The position numbers and the translations under genes were made by a program. Below are positions 32,419 through 45,052 of a stretch of DNA of 64,000 nt, one piece after another. This stretch comes from Microbotryomycetes sp. JL201 (lineage: Eukaryota; Basidiomycota; Microbotryomycetes). The notes under the pieces were generated by a model. It had not been told where the DNA came from and made no database searches. It saw only the letters and a list, made by a program, of their open reading frames with translations. The stretch covers positions 248,001 to 312,000 of the forward strand of contig JAQYUZ010000003.1 in NCBI GenBank assembly GCA_033819885.1, read 5' to 3'. How positions within the stretch are numbered: the first letter of the stretch is position 1; every line of letters begins with the position of its first letter.

Positions 32419-33761
32419 TTAAACACTACAAGTCACACTGCTAGCCCCGCCGTCACCGTAAGCTGTTCCTTGACTAGCCAGAGCATCACTGCGCCAAGCA
32501 CTCGCCCCCAACATCCGTGTCGTCCCATCACTTGTGTAGCCAAACCTTTCGCGCGCGATGTCGTCGTGACGATGGTGCTTATGGTGATGGCGATGGTGGT
32601 GATGATGGTGATGGTGTTTCTTGTCTCTAGTACCGTGGCTCTCTCCGGTGTGGCGCAGGTGGCGCCTTCGATTTTCGTCGTCCGTCGTGTGATCCGTCTC
32701 GTGTCCGCTCGAGGTAGTCCTCGAAGTTTCGGTCGATCTTCTTGACGTGCTACTGCCGCTCGTACCGTCGTCGCTCCACCGGTGGCGGTTAGTTTTCGTA
32801 TGTCCGAGCGATGCTCCCCTGAAAAATGAGGATGAGGAAGTGTTGAAAGCCTTCCGGTGCATTGTCCAGTCTTCTCCCTCGCTGTGTGCTTGGATTTCTG
32901 GGCCAGCTTCCGTTCGAGCTGGCGTTTCCGTCAACCGTGTCCTAAACACCTTGTCGTTTGTTCGTCCGAAACCAACCGGCCAAAACTCGCTTGAACCATC
33001 TTGCCCATGTCCATCTCCAAACCACAACCTAACCCTCTCTTTGTGGACTTTTTCTTTTTCAATCCAATCATTGTCAAACAATTTCAGTTCTCGTTCAACG
33101 CTTTTCAACTCGAGCGACAAAATCACAGTCGTCATCAAATTGAATGCCAGAGGCACGTAAATCATGATAATGAAAGTCGTCATCGAGCGGGAATCGCACC
33201 GGACGACGACATCCAAAATGAACCGATCACGGCTGGACAAGTGCAGCGTAAGCGACAAGGGCAAATGGGCAGAAACAGAAAGCAAAGTACAACTGACCAT
33301 CTAGGAGAATATGACCATACTCTGACGGTCAAAAAAAGAACAGACAAGAGAAGAAACAGGTACAAGATCTTGAACGAGCATCAGCGAGCCTTGAACGGGA
33401 AAGGTCAATACGCAAAAGTGTCGCACTGTGATGTATGCTATCACTCGTTTCGTAGCGTCCCACATCCATGTCTCTGAAGGAGGCAAAGACCTGCCCCGAG
33501 CGAACTTGTTTCGTCAAATGACCTTGCCCAGCGGTAAGCCAAGGCGGAAGCTTACCGAGAGTACAATGTGATCAAACAAGCAGAGGCAGACAAAGTCCAT
33601 GCAACACCGTTCAGGACGAGCGCCGCTACATCTGCTTTGGTCCATCTTTCATAAGACACGGCCACAGAGACAACGTAACCGAGAGCCGCCAGAGATGACA
33701 TTGTAGACATAAGCAGAGCAAGCCATGTCGGCAGCTTCAGGCGACCGCTGCCCGCGAGCAT
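32419..33761 (-). CDS. Four-TM membrane protein D with histidine-rich tail
   Basis: Minus-strand exons: 33761-33556, 33490-33364, 33300-32419 (404 aa). TM segments: LALLMSTMSSLAALGYVV, AALVLNGVAWTLSASACLI, one around VIAYITVRHF to LTFPVQGSLML, and FIIMIYVPLAFNLMTTVIL. The topology, the TM4 V-P-L motif and a charged cytosolic tail resemble tandem copies A-C 18 kb away, so I place it in the same family. The tail is long, Ser/Thr/Arg-rich and contains KKHHHHHHHHRHHHKHHRH, a likely metal-binding or pH-sensitive stretch. The middle splices are less certain than in other genes, because several AG sites compete. Confidence 0.65.
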
Positions 33762-33904
33762 TGTAGCATGGACCTCTGTCCAGACCGGATCGACTGATGC
33801 TCACTCCCTCGGCAGGGTCTAATTTTCGACTCCTCGCGGACTTTCCGTGGAACGGTGGCACGGCGAGAAGGAGCCGATGTATTACATGTTCTAATCTCGC
33901 GTGT

Positions 33905-35450
33905 CTACTTGTTTTTGGCAGCTTCTCGCTCGCGCTTGCGAATGGCGCGGCGACGGACGTCAATGTGCAACTTGCGATTGTACTCGAGCCACCATGAATT
34001 CGTGAAGAAATGGTCAATGACCCACTGCACACAAATGTCGTGAGACGGATGAAATGACAGCTGTTGTGTGCACAGCTGACCTGCACAGGTGCATGACCAT
34101 GGTAAGGTGTCGAGACGTGAGGTTGACCAACAGCGCCCCCATTGACGCCAATTTTGCCGAGCACTGAGCCTATTTGCATAGAACAAGTCAGACAAAAAGG
34201 CATTGCAAGCATTTGAATGGATCAACAACGCACGAACGTAAGTTTCTGGCGTAGGAATCATCCACGAACTCTTTCGGATCTTGCTCAACTTGGACGTCTG
34301 CGCCAAGCACCCCGTCAGAGTACGCCCGATAGCCATTCCGCACTAGTTAGCTTACTACGAAGTACGCATTCAGCAACTCGACGTGCACGCCTGTGCCCTT
34401 GAGTTCGCTGCCGAGGGCCTGCGACCACGTCGACAGGAACGCTTTGCTGCCCGAATAAACGGCAAGCAGCGGGGACGGAATGAGCGCGGCGAATGAGCCA
34501 ACATTAAGAATGAGGCCGCGTTTGCGTGACACCATGCCCGGTAAAACAATCTTGGTGACCCTCAGGGTGGCGTTGCTGGGGCAGACACAAATGGATCAGC
34601 GAAACCTGAAGCAACATGCTGCTTTCGTGATCAGCCACGCACACGTTGATCTCCACAATGTCGGAAATGTCCGATTCTGGTAAATCTTGATAGTACGTGG
34701 GCTCGTCATAGCTCTTGCCGACATTGTTAACTACAGACGCGTGCGGGTTCAGGTTTGCTGTTCCCGAGAGCCACTTGGCGACTCACTAAGCACGCCAATG
34801 TCGAGGTCGTCCAAGAACGTCTTGAGCTTCTCGTAGTCTGCGTCGTTACCTGCAGCAAAGTCGATGGCGAACGTCTTTGTCTCGACCGAAGCGTATTTTT
34901 GCTCTGCAGCGATTGCTCTTGAGTGATGGCTTGCAATCATGAGCCGTATAGAAACTCACTGATCTCTTGTGCAATCTCGTCCAGCTTGGACTGACTTCTG
35001 GACGCCAAGACAATGTTGAAGCCGGCGCGGGCGAGCTGCAATGCGAAATCGCGCCCGATGCCGGCCGTTGCGCCCGTCACGACTGTACAGTAGACCTCAA
35101 AACATGTCGCAAAGCATGCTGGGCCGTCGTTCGTGGTTTGACTGACCTGCCCAGGCTCCCTTTTTGGCTCCAAACTTGCTCAACTGCGCGCGATCTCGTC
35201 AGCAAAGGCGAGCAGAGTGAGCGCGGGCGTAACGGATTACCGGAACACCTGGCCTGGCCAAGTCAAATAGCATGCGCGCCAAGCTGAGAGCGTACGTGCC
35301 GAGCCAGCCGGCGCCGACGAGGGCCAACGCGAGCGTCGTCAAAGGACAGTCGCGCGCTGCACGATAGCGTGCTATCAGTAAGGTTTTCCGACAGCTGCTG
35401 AAGCACGTTGATTTACTCCATGACGCTGCTTGCGCTGTGAGAGACGACAT
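33905..35450 (-). CDS. IFA38: Very-long-chain 3-oxoacyl-CoA reductase
   Basis: This NADPH-dependent SDR enzyme reduces 3-ketoacyl-CoA, the second step of ER fatty-acid elongation. Minus-strand exons: 35450-35417, 35356-35241, 35183-35147, 35082-34960, 34903-34787, 34730-34643, 34575-34356, 34297-34234, 34169-34081, 34024-33905 (335 aa). An N-terminal TM segment ([19 protein letters not shown]) leads to [20 protein letters not shown] then IG, the cofactor motif, near residue 65; the catalytic YSGSK is near 212; [20 protein letters not shown] is the family signature. The C-terminus is Lys/Arg-rich (REREAAKNK), as in ER-anchored orthologues. Nine introns make it one of the most split genes here. 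Confidence 0.95.
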
Positions 35451-35713
35451 GTATCGAGAGTGACCGTGAAAGCCCAGCCGAACACTTCGCAGACATTTTG
35501 ACCTCGGCCTCGGCGAGCATATTACCGGTGTGAGGTACAACAGGCTCGTCCGCGGCTCCAAGATAGCTTGAAATTGGGAAAGACTGGCGCCATGGTTGAA
35601 AATTGCACCAGACTTCGCCGTCACGCGGGAGGAGTTGCTCTCCGCGGACTCTGGCGCACTCAGGCTATGCGCAATCATACCGTCAATCTGTCCATGAGCC
35701 GACAGGCTCTGTC

Positions 35714-37549
35714 ATGCCGATTTTGAGACGGAGCGAGGACGCGCACGTTAACAAGGAAGAATCATCATCCTCAGGGTGTGCCGTCATCGCGCCTGCAGCT
35801 GCTCAAGCAGGGTCGACAGCGACATGGACTTGGAATGGATGCGCGCCGCCTGTTGCTGTGGTGATGTCAGTCGGGGGCTGAAACGAATTGTCACTCGTGC
35901 TGACGCAGAGGTTGCGCCCAGTACAAAGGACGAAAAAGATGTGAAAACGGCTCGAAAGCTCAAAAACGACACCTTTGCATGGAAAGTCGAGGGAAAGCCG
36001 GAGGAAGAGCTCGTGTTCACTCTGACAGATTCTGAGGGTAACAAGGTGGTGACAACGACGAGAGCGAGTCGAGCTGGCTGCTCACCGAGCTTGCTGCACA
36101 AGCGCTGACCAGCGCCAGAGAACAGATTACTGAACCCAAGAAGCCGTTAGACAAGGACAAGAACAAGACGAAGGAGGTAGGCCAGCAAAACAGCGAGACA
36201 GACGACGCAAATACACGGACCAAAGCAAAGCCGAGTGCGACAGCAACAGACGGCGAACCGGAAGCAACAGAGATCGTCACCACCCACGAGACGGTGACTG
36301 CGACGAATGAGGCTCAGGGCCAGGGCCCGGGCCCTTCCACCATCGAGTCAGCTGAAAGTCCTTCCCGGGTGACGCCGCTGACGCTGGACTGATTAGACGC
36401 CTCGCGTCGACGACATCGGCGGCAACTTCGCAGCCGACGATGAGAGACAATGACCGGTGAGACAATGCAAGTAGAGTCAGCTCGGGCGTCATTCTGACCT
36501 AGGATTTGAGTGTTTCTACGCCGGGAGAGGGTCCTCCACGATCCAAAACCAATCTGTATATTGGCCTCGGCGCGATCTCACTAGCCATATTGGTAGCCAT
36601 CATCCTGCTCGTGTAAGTCGAACTATTCGCGTGGAGTAAGTAAATCTGATCCTGGTCCTTTGTCAGCTGGTGGTTTTCGCGTAGAAACGAGAACGACGAC
36701 GATGACGTGAATGATGAGGAACAGGGGGATCGAGTGAGCAGCGATGACGACGATACGAGAGGTCTCGTCGCTGCTAGACGGAAGAAGAAAAGAGGTCAGA
36801 AATCACGTTCTGCTTCTTCAGAGGACCAAGAAGAAAACTCTGCGCACGAAAAAGAGCACTCCGGATCGGACAAGGAAGAAACGTCAAGTCAAGACGAGAG
36901 TTCGCAAAGGGGCACTGAAAAGGGCAAGAGCAAACGAAAAGAGAGCCCGTCTCCGCCGATATCACCGTCGCCTTCTCGCTCACCTTCACCATCGCCGCCG
37001 GTTGCGACTCGACAGCCAAAGAAACGTGTTTTCAAGCGCGAAGAGAGTCAAGGATCCTACTCGGGGAACGAATCTGGTTCAGAATCTTCCGGCTCCGACG
37101 AGGAGGCTGTGCCTTTTGTCCCTTTGCCAGTCAAGTCAACTGTCAAGCGCGAGAAGAGACGGACTTTGCGCCAACCAACCCCAATTAGTTCTGAATCAGG
37201 GTCTGAAAGCGAGGGTACCGACAGCGGCGACAGCAAGAGACGATCAAGCAGAAATGATCGTAGTATCTCGAGAGGCCGCGGCCAGAGGCATCGCCGACGA
37301 AGATCCCCTTCTCCGTCTCCTTCGCCATCGCCACCGCCACCGCCGCCGTTGCAACGTCACAGGAGCACATCGAGAAGCAGCAGAAGGAGAAAAACGGATT
37401 ACAGCTCCTCGGACAGTCAGAGCTCGTTGTCGGCCGACTCTAGCACAACACATGGATCGAGACGGCGCGAGCACAGAAAGCGGTCGAGGTCGCGCAGAGA
37501 GGGCATGACGGTAAATGTGTATACCGAGACGGTATCGATTCGCAATTGA
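35714..37549 (+). CDS. Single-pass membrane protein with mucin-like ectodomain and SR-like tail
   Basis: Exons: 35714-35865, 35922-36037, 36121-36346, 36397-36456, 36511-36612, 36667-37549 (512 aa; the third exon may start at 36103). The N-terminal part has ATWTWNGCAPPVAVV and NDTFAWKVEGKPEEELVFTL, a pattern common in fungal Ser/Thr-rich surface proteins with a small beta-sandwich. A Thr/Ser-rich stalk follows, then one TM (LYIGLGAISLAILVAIILLV) and WWFSRRNEND. The cytosolic tail is about 290 residues, acidic then rich in Ser-Pro, Arg-Ser and Asp. No clear signal peptide is seen before WTW, so a further 5 prime exon may be missing. Confidence 0.65.
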
Positions 37550-37800
37550 TAGGGCGGCAAAGGGAATGCAGACCAGTCTCGCGCTGTCATCGCGTGTGTC
37601 ATTATAACAGAAGTGTACGGAGGCTTGCTCTCATCGTCCACCACCGATCGAGTTGATGCCGAGGCTGCTTCCGGCCTGTCCACCCGACGCAGACCCATTT
37701 GCGTACGTCTGCTTTCGCCCAATGTCAAAAGGGACGTACCTATTGAGCCCAAAGGATCAGCTCGTCGCCGCACCACCCTACGTAACAGACGCGGCTGAGC

Positions 37801-38761
37801 TCACTTGTACTTGCGCATGTGCGCAATCTGCCTCCTCATCGTGATCGTGAACAAGACGCAGAAGTAGACGAGCAAGATCGGCCAGAACACTGGCACGTCA
37901 AAGACGGAAAAGAACGTGGCTGCAAGCGAGATGGCGATGGCTTTGGTGGCGGCGTACCTAGGCGCGTGGCAAGGCAATGAGCGCGCGTGTAACAGCGTAG
38001 AAATAGTATGCGCCTGTCTCTCACCAGAACTTGAACTCTGGCAGCCGACGGATGAACGGCCTGAACTCGCCGTCCTGCATCTGTTCGTAGGAAGACTGTT
38101 GTGCTGCCTGGGACGCCGACGTCGGCAGACCGGGTGCACCATCGACAACGTCTGCCTCTCCTACGTCTGCGGCTTGCAGTGACGGATCAAACTTTGGTTG
38201 AAGGAAGCTGCAGGATGCCACAGTCAGTCGCTCCCGCTTACGGCTCGAAAGTGAGGCGCGCGGCGCAAAGGGACTTGCGCCAGGAATAGGTTAAGGAGGT
38301 AAATGCTAGTTTTTGTTGTTGTTGCATGCGTCAGCTGGCGTGAGCAAGGTCGGGCTTGCAGTGCGTGGGCGTCCGTGCGCGTGTGCGCAGCCGGCTGACT
38401 TACCCGAGCGCGTACACGACGATGTAGAACCTTTGTATCCACAAGATCCTGATCCAAAACAACACAAACAAGCCAGTTGTGGCGCCCCATCGTTGGAACG
38501 TGTGCGGCGTCGTGCGGTCTGTTTGTGTTCACGCAACGAGGCGAGCCAGAGCATGCGTAGACGTGGTCGAGGTCAGCTGCAGGATCATCATTCCGGCTCG
38601 TGAGAGCTGACCAAGCAGGATTTGGTACCGCTGCGTGCGTTGACAGCGGGCTGGGGGTGTTAGTGCCTGGCTTGGCCGAGCAGACGGATCTGGCTGACCC
38701 TGTTGTACTGCTTGACGCTCTCAAACACAGCGTTCGAGCCTTGAGGCTCGGGCACGTCCAT
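37801..38761 (-). CDS. RER1: Rer1 ER-retrieval receptor
   Basis: Rer1 recycles ER membrane proteins from the cis-Golgi. Minus-strand exons: 38761-38699, 38630-38612, 38518-38404, 38305-38279, 38207-38025, 37957-37801 (187 aa). Hallmarks are [47 protein letters not shown] and [20 protein letters not shown], with four TM segments; the loop between FDPSL and EFRPF is longer and acidic. The second exon is 19 nt. The intron 38278-38208 must be GC-AG: CTGGC|GCAAGT gives FLAFLQPKF, while the nearby GT donor shifts the frame. Confidence 0.95.
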
Positions 38762-38867
38762 CTGGGGAGCTGGACGAAAGTGGGCCTGGCCGAGGGAGAG
38801 CAAGGCGGTAACGCTTCAACTTGAACGCTCAACGAGACGATCGGGCCACGCCCACGCACTAGCGACC

Positions 38868-41800
38868 ATGAAGGTCCGAGGCGGGCTGACTGCTTTTGTA
38901 GTCATATCAGCAGGTGATGAAATCTGACAGCCTCGCTCGGAGTTAATGACAAGCACTGACGCGGTCAATTGCGCAGCAACCGCACCATCGCTAGCCGCTG
39001 CCGCAGACGACCAGCCACAGCATGGCCACCGGTGGGGTCTCATCGAAAAGGCTGGACGCGACCTGGGGCAAGCAATGACTATGGAGGGTGGTGACGTGGC
39101 ACGTGAGGGCGTGGATGTGAGAATGACGACAACGTCGGGACGAGACGGTCTGAGCTCGGACTGACCTTTGCTGTGCACAGTCTGTTCGGACCGCCGTGCA
39201 ACAACGCAGCGGCGCCCGAGCGTCAGACGAAGCCACGACGTCACCGAGCGAATTGTACGCTCAGGCCTTGCGCTCGCTCGACAGCGCCACTCGTCGTGCC
39301 CCACCCGCCATGACATCGCAGCACACATCTTTCAGCCCATTGCTCAGACCGAGCTCGACTAACCCAATGATAGACTACATCGAGTCGTGGCTCGGCCCTC
39401 GAGCGGGATCGACTATGCGTATGGTCAAAGCCGTCGCCTGCTTCGTTTATGGCGGATCAAAATACAACGCAGTCAACATTGACGGATCAGACAGCGCTCG
39501 GGACGATGAGATTGACTGGAGCATACGTGGCGCTGTCAATAAAGTCACCAAATCAATCTCTTTGTTGTCAGCCGGTGCGGGTGGCGGCGACCAAGCCCAG
39601 ACCGGGAGCGGCACGAGGTGGATAGACAAGCTGACGCAATTGGGAGCAAGCAAGAAACGCATCTACGATGAACAGCTGGATGCAGCCTTGGACGATGTGC
39701 TCGAGCGCGCTCGAGAGGCCGGCGAACTGGGCAACGCTGATGCATGGAATTTGCGCGGGGATCTATATCTGGTGAGAAAGATTTCAGATTCAAGGTGTTC
39801 GTATTCCAGCTTAAATCTGTCTGCTTAGACTGGGCACCTTACGCTACACGAGAACGCGTCCGCGGCTGTCGAAGCATTTACCCGCGCTTCAGAAGACTAC
39901 GGCTCCGCAGAGGCTCAATACAAGCTAGGATTTCTGCATGCATCAAATTTTGGCGGTGCATTCGGAGGTGTAGAAGGCAGTGGATCGCAAGGCAGCGTCA
40001 GTATAATTCACAGAACGTTTTTCAACCTTCACTGACGACATCTGTTTCTGCCGCCAGGCTCTGCTTCATTACACATTCGCCGCCTTGTCAAAGCACGTTC
40101 CAGCGTCGATGACGGTCGGTTACCGCCACTGGATGGGCATTGGAACGAAAAAATCATGCAAGGACGCACTTGGGTGGTACAAAGCTGCCGCAGACGCTGC
40201 AATGCGCTCATTCAATTCCGGTCCACCAGGAGGCCGACATTTGCCTCCTCCGAAATTGCGCTTGTCGGACTTGAACGGAGGCGCGTACGGTCCTGGCGCG
40301 TCTGCATCTCATAGGAATGCAGTCACAGGCGGGTCCACGTCGCAAACTCAGCAAGAATGGGACGATTTAATTGAATTCCATCACTTTCACGCCAGTCGAG
40401 GCCGAGGAGACCCGATGTACATGTTTCGGCTCGCTAGATTGTACTACCAAGGTTTTGGGGGCAGTGGACTCGGAGGCGTCAGGGGTGGTCGATCGCGACT
40501 CAAAGTCGGCTCGTTAGGACTTGACGACAAGCTTGGGGACGGCGGACGGGATTTTACCCAAGCAAGTCGATGGTTCTTGGCCCTCACCGCCAAAGTGTGG
40601 CGCAAAGACGCGCCGAAGGAGGTTTATGTTGACCCAAAGAGTGTGACCAAGGCCGGCGGAGGGCCGCGACTGGCGTACGATGAGAGCAAGGACCAGAAAC
40701 TCACGACGGACGAGCACACTGTACTATTTGCAAGTCTTGCGGCAGGGTATCTGGGCCGGATGTACATGCGAGGCGAAGGTACTTCCCCGAACTACGCCAA
40801 GGCTTACTTGTGGTTTGCACGCGGAGCGTCACAGGTAAGCCGCGGGCGGCCATGTTCCAATTATGGAGCTTCGAGACTGATACCTTAATTCAGGGCGACC
40901 GCGAATCTAACAACGGTCTCGGCATCCTGTTCCGAGACGGCTTGGGCGTCGAACGAGACGTGAAAAAGGCAAATGCATATTTCCATGTTGCAGCGCAGCA
41001 TGATTTGGCAGAGGCGCAAGTGAATCTCGGCAAATTTCACTTTGGTATGGGGGAGTACGCGCTCGCGACGACGTATTTTGAACACGCTATCCGAACGGAC
41101 GGCACGCGCGTACCAGATACATTTCAATCATTCTACTACCTTGCGGAATTGAACGCACGTGCGCTCAACAGGGACGAGCAATGTCCTGTTGCGGTATCAT
41201 TCTACAAGATTGTGGCGGAGCGGGGCGACTGGGATCACGAGGTGTGGTGGGAAGCCGAGCGAGCACTGTTGAGAGGTGACGAAAGGACGGCTTTGCTAGG
41301 GTATTGGATCATGGCCGAGCGAGGTTACGAGGCGGCGCAAAACAATGTCGCATGGATTATGGACAGAGGTGTGTCTTTAACAGACAAAGACTCATTGTCG
41401 AGGTTTGATCTGACGTTGGCTGTCAAAAGGCAAGCAACGCCTGCAGATTCCCCCCGAGATTGCCATGCACCAGAACGAGAGTGATCGCCTCGCATTGACG
41501 TACTGGACGCGGTCAGCCGCCCAAGACAATGTTGATGCACTTGTCAAGACTGGCGACTATTACTTTTCGGGGCACGGTTGCGGAGAACCTCAGCCTGTAA
41601 GAGCGGCGGCCCTGTACCAGTCCGCGGCGACAACGCGAGTCAGCGCCATGGCCATGTGGAACCTCGGATGGATGCACGAGACTGGTCGCGGCGTCGCTCG
41701 GGATTTTCATCTTGCCAAGAGGTACTATGACCAAGCGTTGGAGACGTCTGCCGATGCCTACTTTCCGGCATGTCTGTCCTTGATATCGCTGTATGCGAGG

Positions 41801-42498
41801 GCTTCGTACCACGCCTTGTTCAACTCGCCGGACGACGAACTCAAGGCCATGTCGTTGTTGCATGACTTTGTTGCGCCCAGGTCGGATGAGATTGTCGGCG
41901 GCTGGGGTTTTGGCAGGATGTGGCGAGATGTGCAAAGGCGTTGGGGCGTCGAGTTGCCACCAGAAGAGCAATTCGAGCAACAGCAGCTCGAACAGCAGCA
42001 CAAAGCCAAGACGCTGGCCCAACAACGAAAACAACAGGCGCAAGGGCAGGCCGACGTCAGAAGACGCGAGGAGCAGCGCGCATTGGATGCTGTTGACGAT
42101 GATGATTGGAGGGCCCATCGCGTAGGCTCTGATACCAATGACGACGAGGAAGACTTTTTCTTTGACGGCGGTGACGGTGATTTTGGAGGGACCGTCGCCA
42201 TTGTTGGATTGTGCTGTCTGCTTGGGCAAGTCCGATCTTGGAAAAGTTTGTGAGCGATGCCGAAACGCTAACTTTTGTTGTCATTTTTGATTGCAGGTGG
42301 CTGTTGTACTTTAGACAAGGGAGAGTGGCAGCTGGGGCTGATAACAATGTGGGAGCGGGAGCGGTGCGCGGTGCAGCTCGGGAGCAGCATCCCGCTCCCG
42401 CACCGCCACCAGACCGTCCCGCTGTCGGCACCGCGGACGATCAGCGTGCACATGCTGGCAACACGGACGAGCGGCAGCAGGATGAAGCATCAGGGTAG
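38868..42498 (+). CDS. HRD3: Hrd3/SEL1L ERAD adaptor
   Basis: Hrd3 is the luminal partner of the Hrd1 ubiquitin ligase. Exons: 38868-38913, 38977-39116, 39181-39771, 39829-39996, 40058-40834, 40894-41368, 41430-42225, 42297-42498 (1064 aa). MKVRGGLTAFVVISA is a signal peptide. Many SEL1 repeats follow (AQYKLGFLHASNFGG, GYLGRMYMRGEGTSPNYAKA, NNGLGILFRDGLGVE, LALTYWTRSAAQDNVDAL, AMWNLGWMHETGRGV). A Gln-rich and acidic segment leads to the TM VAIVGLCCLLGWLLYF and a short cytosolic Pro/Ala tail. Intron 42226-42296 must be GC-AG (GG|GCAAGT); the alternative GT donor would end the protein inside the TM. Confidence 0.93.
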
Positions 42499-42612
42499 AT
42501 CGCATGTAGATAGGCCATGTGTTTTGAGAATGCAGTAAAAGGCGATAAAGGTGGAATCAGGGTCAGGTTCGGCGCCACTTGCCGATAGCTGCTTCAGCCG
42601 TTTAATGCCGCC

Positions 42613-44711
42613 ATGACCGGCCATGGCGCGTCGGTACAGGACGCCGTCTGGCTCCAGTCGGCAGTATTGACCGGATTGCGGTGCTTGTTTGTGACTGCGG
42701 CGCGGCGGTATGTGCAGCAGCGGCTGTTCAACGACCTGCGCCAAGTCGAGCACGACTCGTCCAGCGCCTCGCATCACGACAAGCTGCTCGAGAGTCCGTC
42801 AGCAAAGCCGTCGACGCATGTGCCCCTTGACGATCTCGCCGCCGTGACCGACGACAGCGTTGAGCAGCAGAGCGCGCTCGGACTCGGGCCTCCGCCGCCG
42901 CTGCAGCGCACTACACCGCCAGCAACGACGACGAGGCACTCGGGCACTCTCAGTCCAAACTCGTTAATCTCCAATCCAGCCGCCGTCACATACACGCGCG
43001 TCGCGACAGTCACGTTCTGCGTCGCTTTCTCTGAGTCGTGCATGCTCTTCACCCTCTTGCTATTCGGAGAGGCCGTCAACGACAGGTACGTCCATTCAGA
43101 ACTGTCACAGTCTTGACCCGTACGAAAGCTGAAAATCCTGAGTCTTTTCCGTTTCCTAATGGGTCATTCGCGACGCCACAGAACTCGATCGCTCAACTGG
43201 TCCGTCAGCTTGGTGACGCTCCTGCTTCTCATCGTCGTCATCATCCCGCTCGGATTATGCGTGCTCGTCACGCACCGCAATAAACCGGCGTCGTCAATCT
43301 CAATCAAGACGGCCCTCCTCACACTAGTCCCGTTCGGCGGCTACTTGTTCGTGTTTGAGCGCGCTGGCAAATTCATCGCCGCGAAAGCCGTCATCGAAGG
43401 CTCACACTCGATCGGTGAGTGCACTTTACACAGTCAATCGCTCGCTCTGATAAAGATATCTCTCTCACTCAGGCGTCGTCAACGCCATGCTCTCGCGCGT
43501 GTGCATTCCTGGAACGCTACTCATTGCCACATTGACTGGTTCCGGAGCCATGACGACGGCATGGGAAGCGTACGAATGGCGTTCGGTGTCTACAGGGTGA
43601 GTGCGATCTACCGGACGGACAAAGCGACACTGCTGACCTCTGCTCGCCAACGTTTCAGAGACCCAGTGTCGGACGCGCAGATTCTGAACGCAGAGCGATC
43701 ACTCTACCGTAGTCGATTGGATTTACAGCAGCGCTACAGGTCAATGGAACTCGCAAAAGGTGCGGCGCAACGAGAATCCGACTCGGCAGCAACTACGTCT
43801 CTGTTGTCGCGCCTGACTTCTGCCAACCCGGCTGCAACACATCTCAAGAGCCTCGAGACGGAGATTAAAGCCATGGAGATTGTCGAAGCAAATATAACAA
43901 AGGACGTTGCAACGCTCAAGCGGAGAAAAGAGCTCCGAGACATGGGTCGGACGTTCAAAGGCAGACTATGGCTCGCGGCAGGCTGGCTATTGTCGGTTTA
44001 CTGCGTGTGGCGCGTTTTCACCGTGAGGCCCAGCCTACAACTATATGGCACTATTAGCATTTCTCTTGACAAGTCCATGTGCAGGCCTGTGTCAACCTGA
44101 TTTTTGGCTACACTCGCACGGTCCATCGCCATAGCGAGGCTTCTGCTGCAACAGAAGGAGCAGAGGGAACAGACTTGCTCACGTCGCTCCTGTCACGACT
44201 GGCAAGTCTGCTCGAGATCGACATTGACATCGCCATGTGGTCACGCCTGCTAGGGCTCGTCTTGCTCGGCTCAATCATTCTTGCCAATATGCGCAACGTG
44301 CTGACCAGCGTCTCGCGGGCGAGTGCGACTTCGAGCATACTCGGGATGGCGGCTGACTTTTGTTGTGCTTCAGGCGCTCAAGGCGGCTTCGTCGGGCATC
44401 AGTGTTGCTGTGATGCTGCTGTTTCTAGCTCAACTGATGTGGGTCACGTGCGCCTTTCGTCAGTCTTCGCAAGTCGTGCTCATCGTCTGTCGGTTTCTTA
44501 CAGGGCTCTTTACTTTATCACATCCCTCATATCGCTGCCATCATCACCATCCGAAGCGTCAGAGCACTTGCTCGACACTTTGCCCTCGTTTGCCGTCTTT
44601 AGTCGACTGTTTGACCTCGTGTTCCTTGTAGCAGCCTGTACGACTTTCGTGATCAGGCTTGTCGGAAACAAGATGAAAGTACAAGAAGGGTTGACGGCCC
44701 AGTACGTATAG
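42613..44711 (+). CDS. GPHR/GTG-type Golgi pH regulator-like membrane protein
   Basis: The family (Golgi pH regulator, GPR89, plant GTG) comprises nine-TM anion-channel-like proteins of the Golgi or ER. Exons: 42613-43085, 43182-43414, 43473-43596, 43659-44022, 44085-44318, 44374-44438, 44504-44711 (566 aa). TM segments flank a cytosolic coiled coil (LKSLETEIKAMEIVEANITKD then VATLKRRKEL). MLSRVCIPGTLLIATLTGSG and AMTTAWEAY correspond to the conserved SGFGAV region, and WRVFTACVNLIFG to the last conserved block. Intron 44319-44373 must be GC-AG (CGG|GCGAGT), because the GT donor four bases later gives a non-membrane frame. It lies 114 bp after HRD3. Confidence 0.85.
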
Positions 44712-45052
44712 ATCAGGCAAGACGATGAAAAACCGGGCTTTACCCGATGTCTCGTCGTCGCTCATTAGAGTTGATTTCACGCTGGCCTGCGCTCACTATG
44801 TTTAGACGTTTGTAGTTTCCATTTTTTTGTTGTCATAGATATATTTGCGGTTCTTGTCAGGACAAGCGTCGACGCTTGGTTTTCCACGGTGTAGAGCGGG
44901 CTCAACGCCGCCAAGTTTCCTGGCTTGCGACGGCGGACACCCGACACCGAAGTGAACTCTGCCGGCTTCAAGCCGTCATCTCTACACGCAATCCGTATCA
45001 AAACAGTTCGAGTCGCACAATGTGCACGATTTCAGACAAGATGATCTCTTCG
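44712..45052. other. Convergent intergenic region
   Basis: About 340 bp between the stops of the GPHR-like gene and TRAPPC11. AT-richer than the flanking exons; no gene, repeat or RNA is seen. It presumably holds two polyadenylation regions. Confidence 0.6.

Noticed and set aside
36001-36120. An apparent frameshift between the beta-sandwich and the stalk of the mucin-like protein
   Set aside because: An intron opening GTAACA at 36038 and ending at 36120 (or 36102), with a CTGAC branch, restores the frame, so no lesion is needed.
36707-37549. Reading the SR-like tail as a stand-alone splicing factor gene
   Set aside because: Splices at 36613-36666 and 36457-36510 join it in phase to a TM segment and a Thr-rich stalk, so it is the cytosolic tail of a membrane protein.
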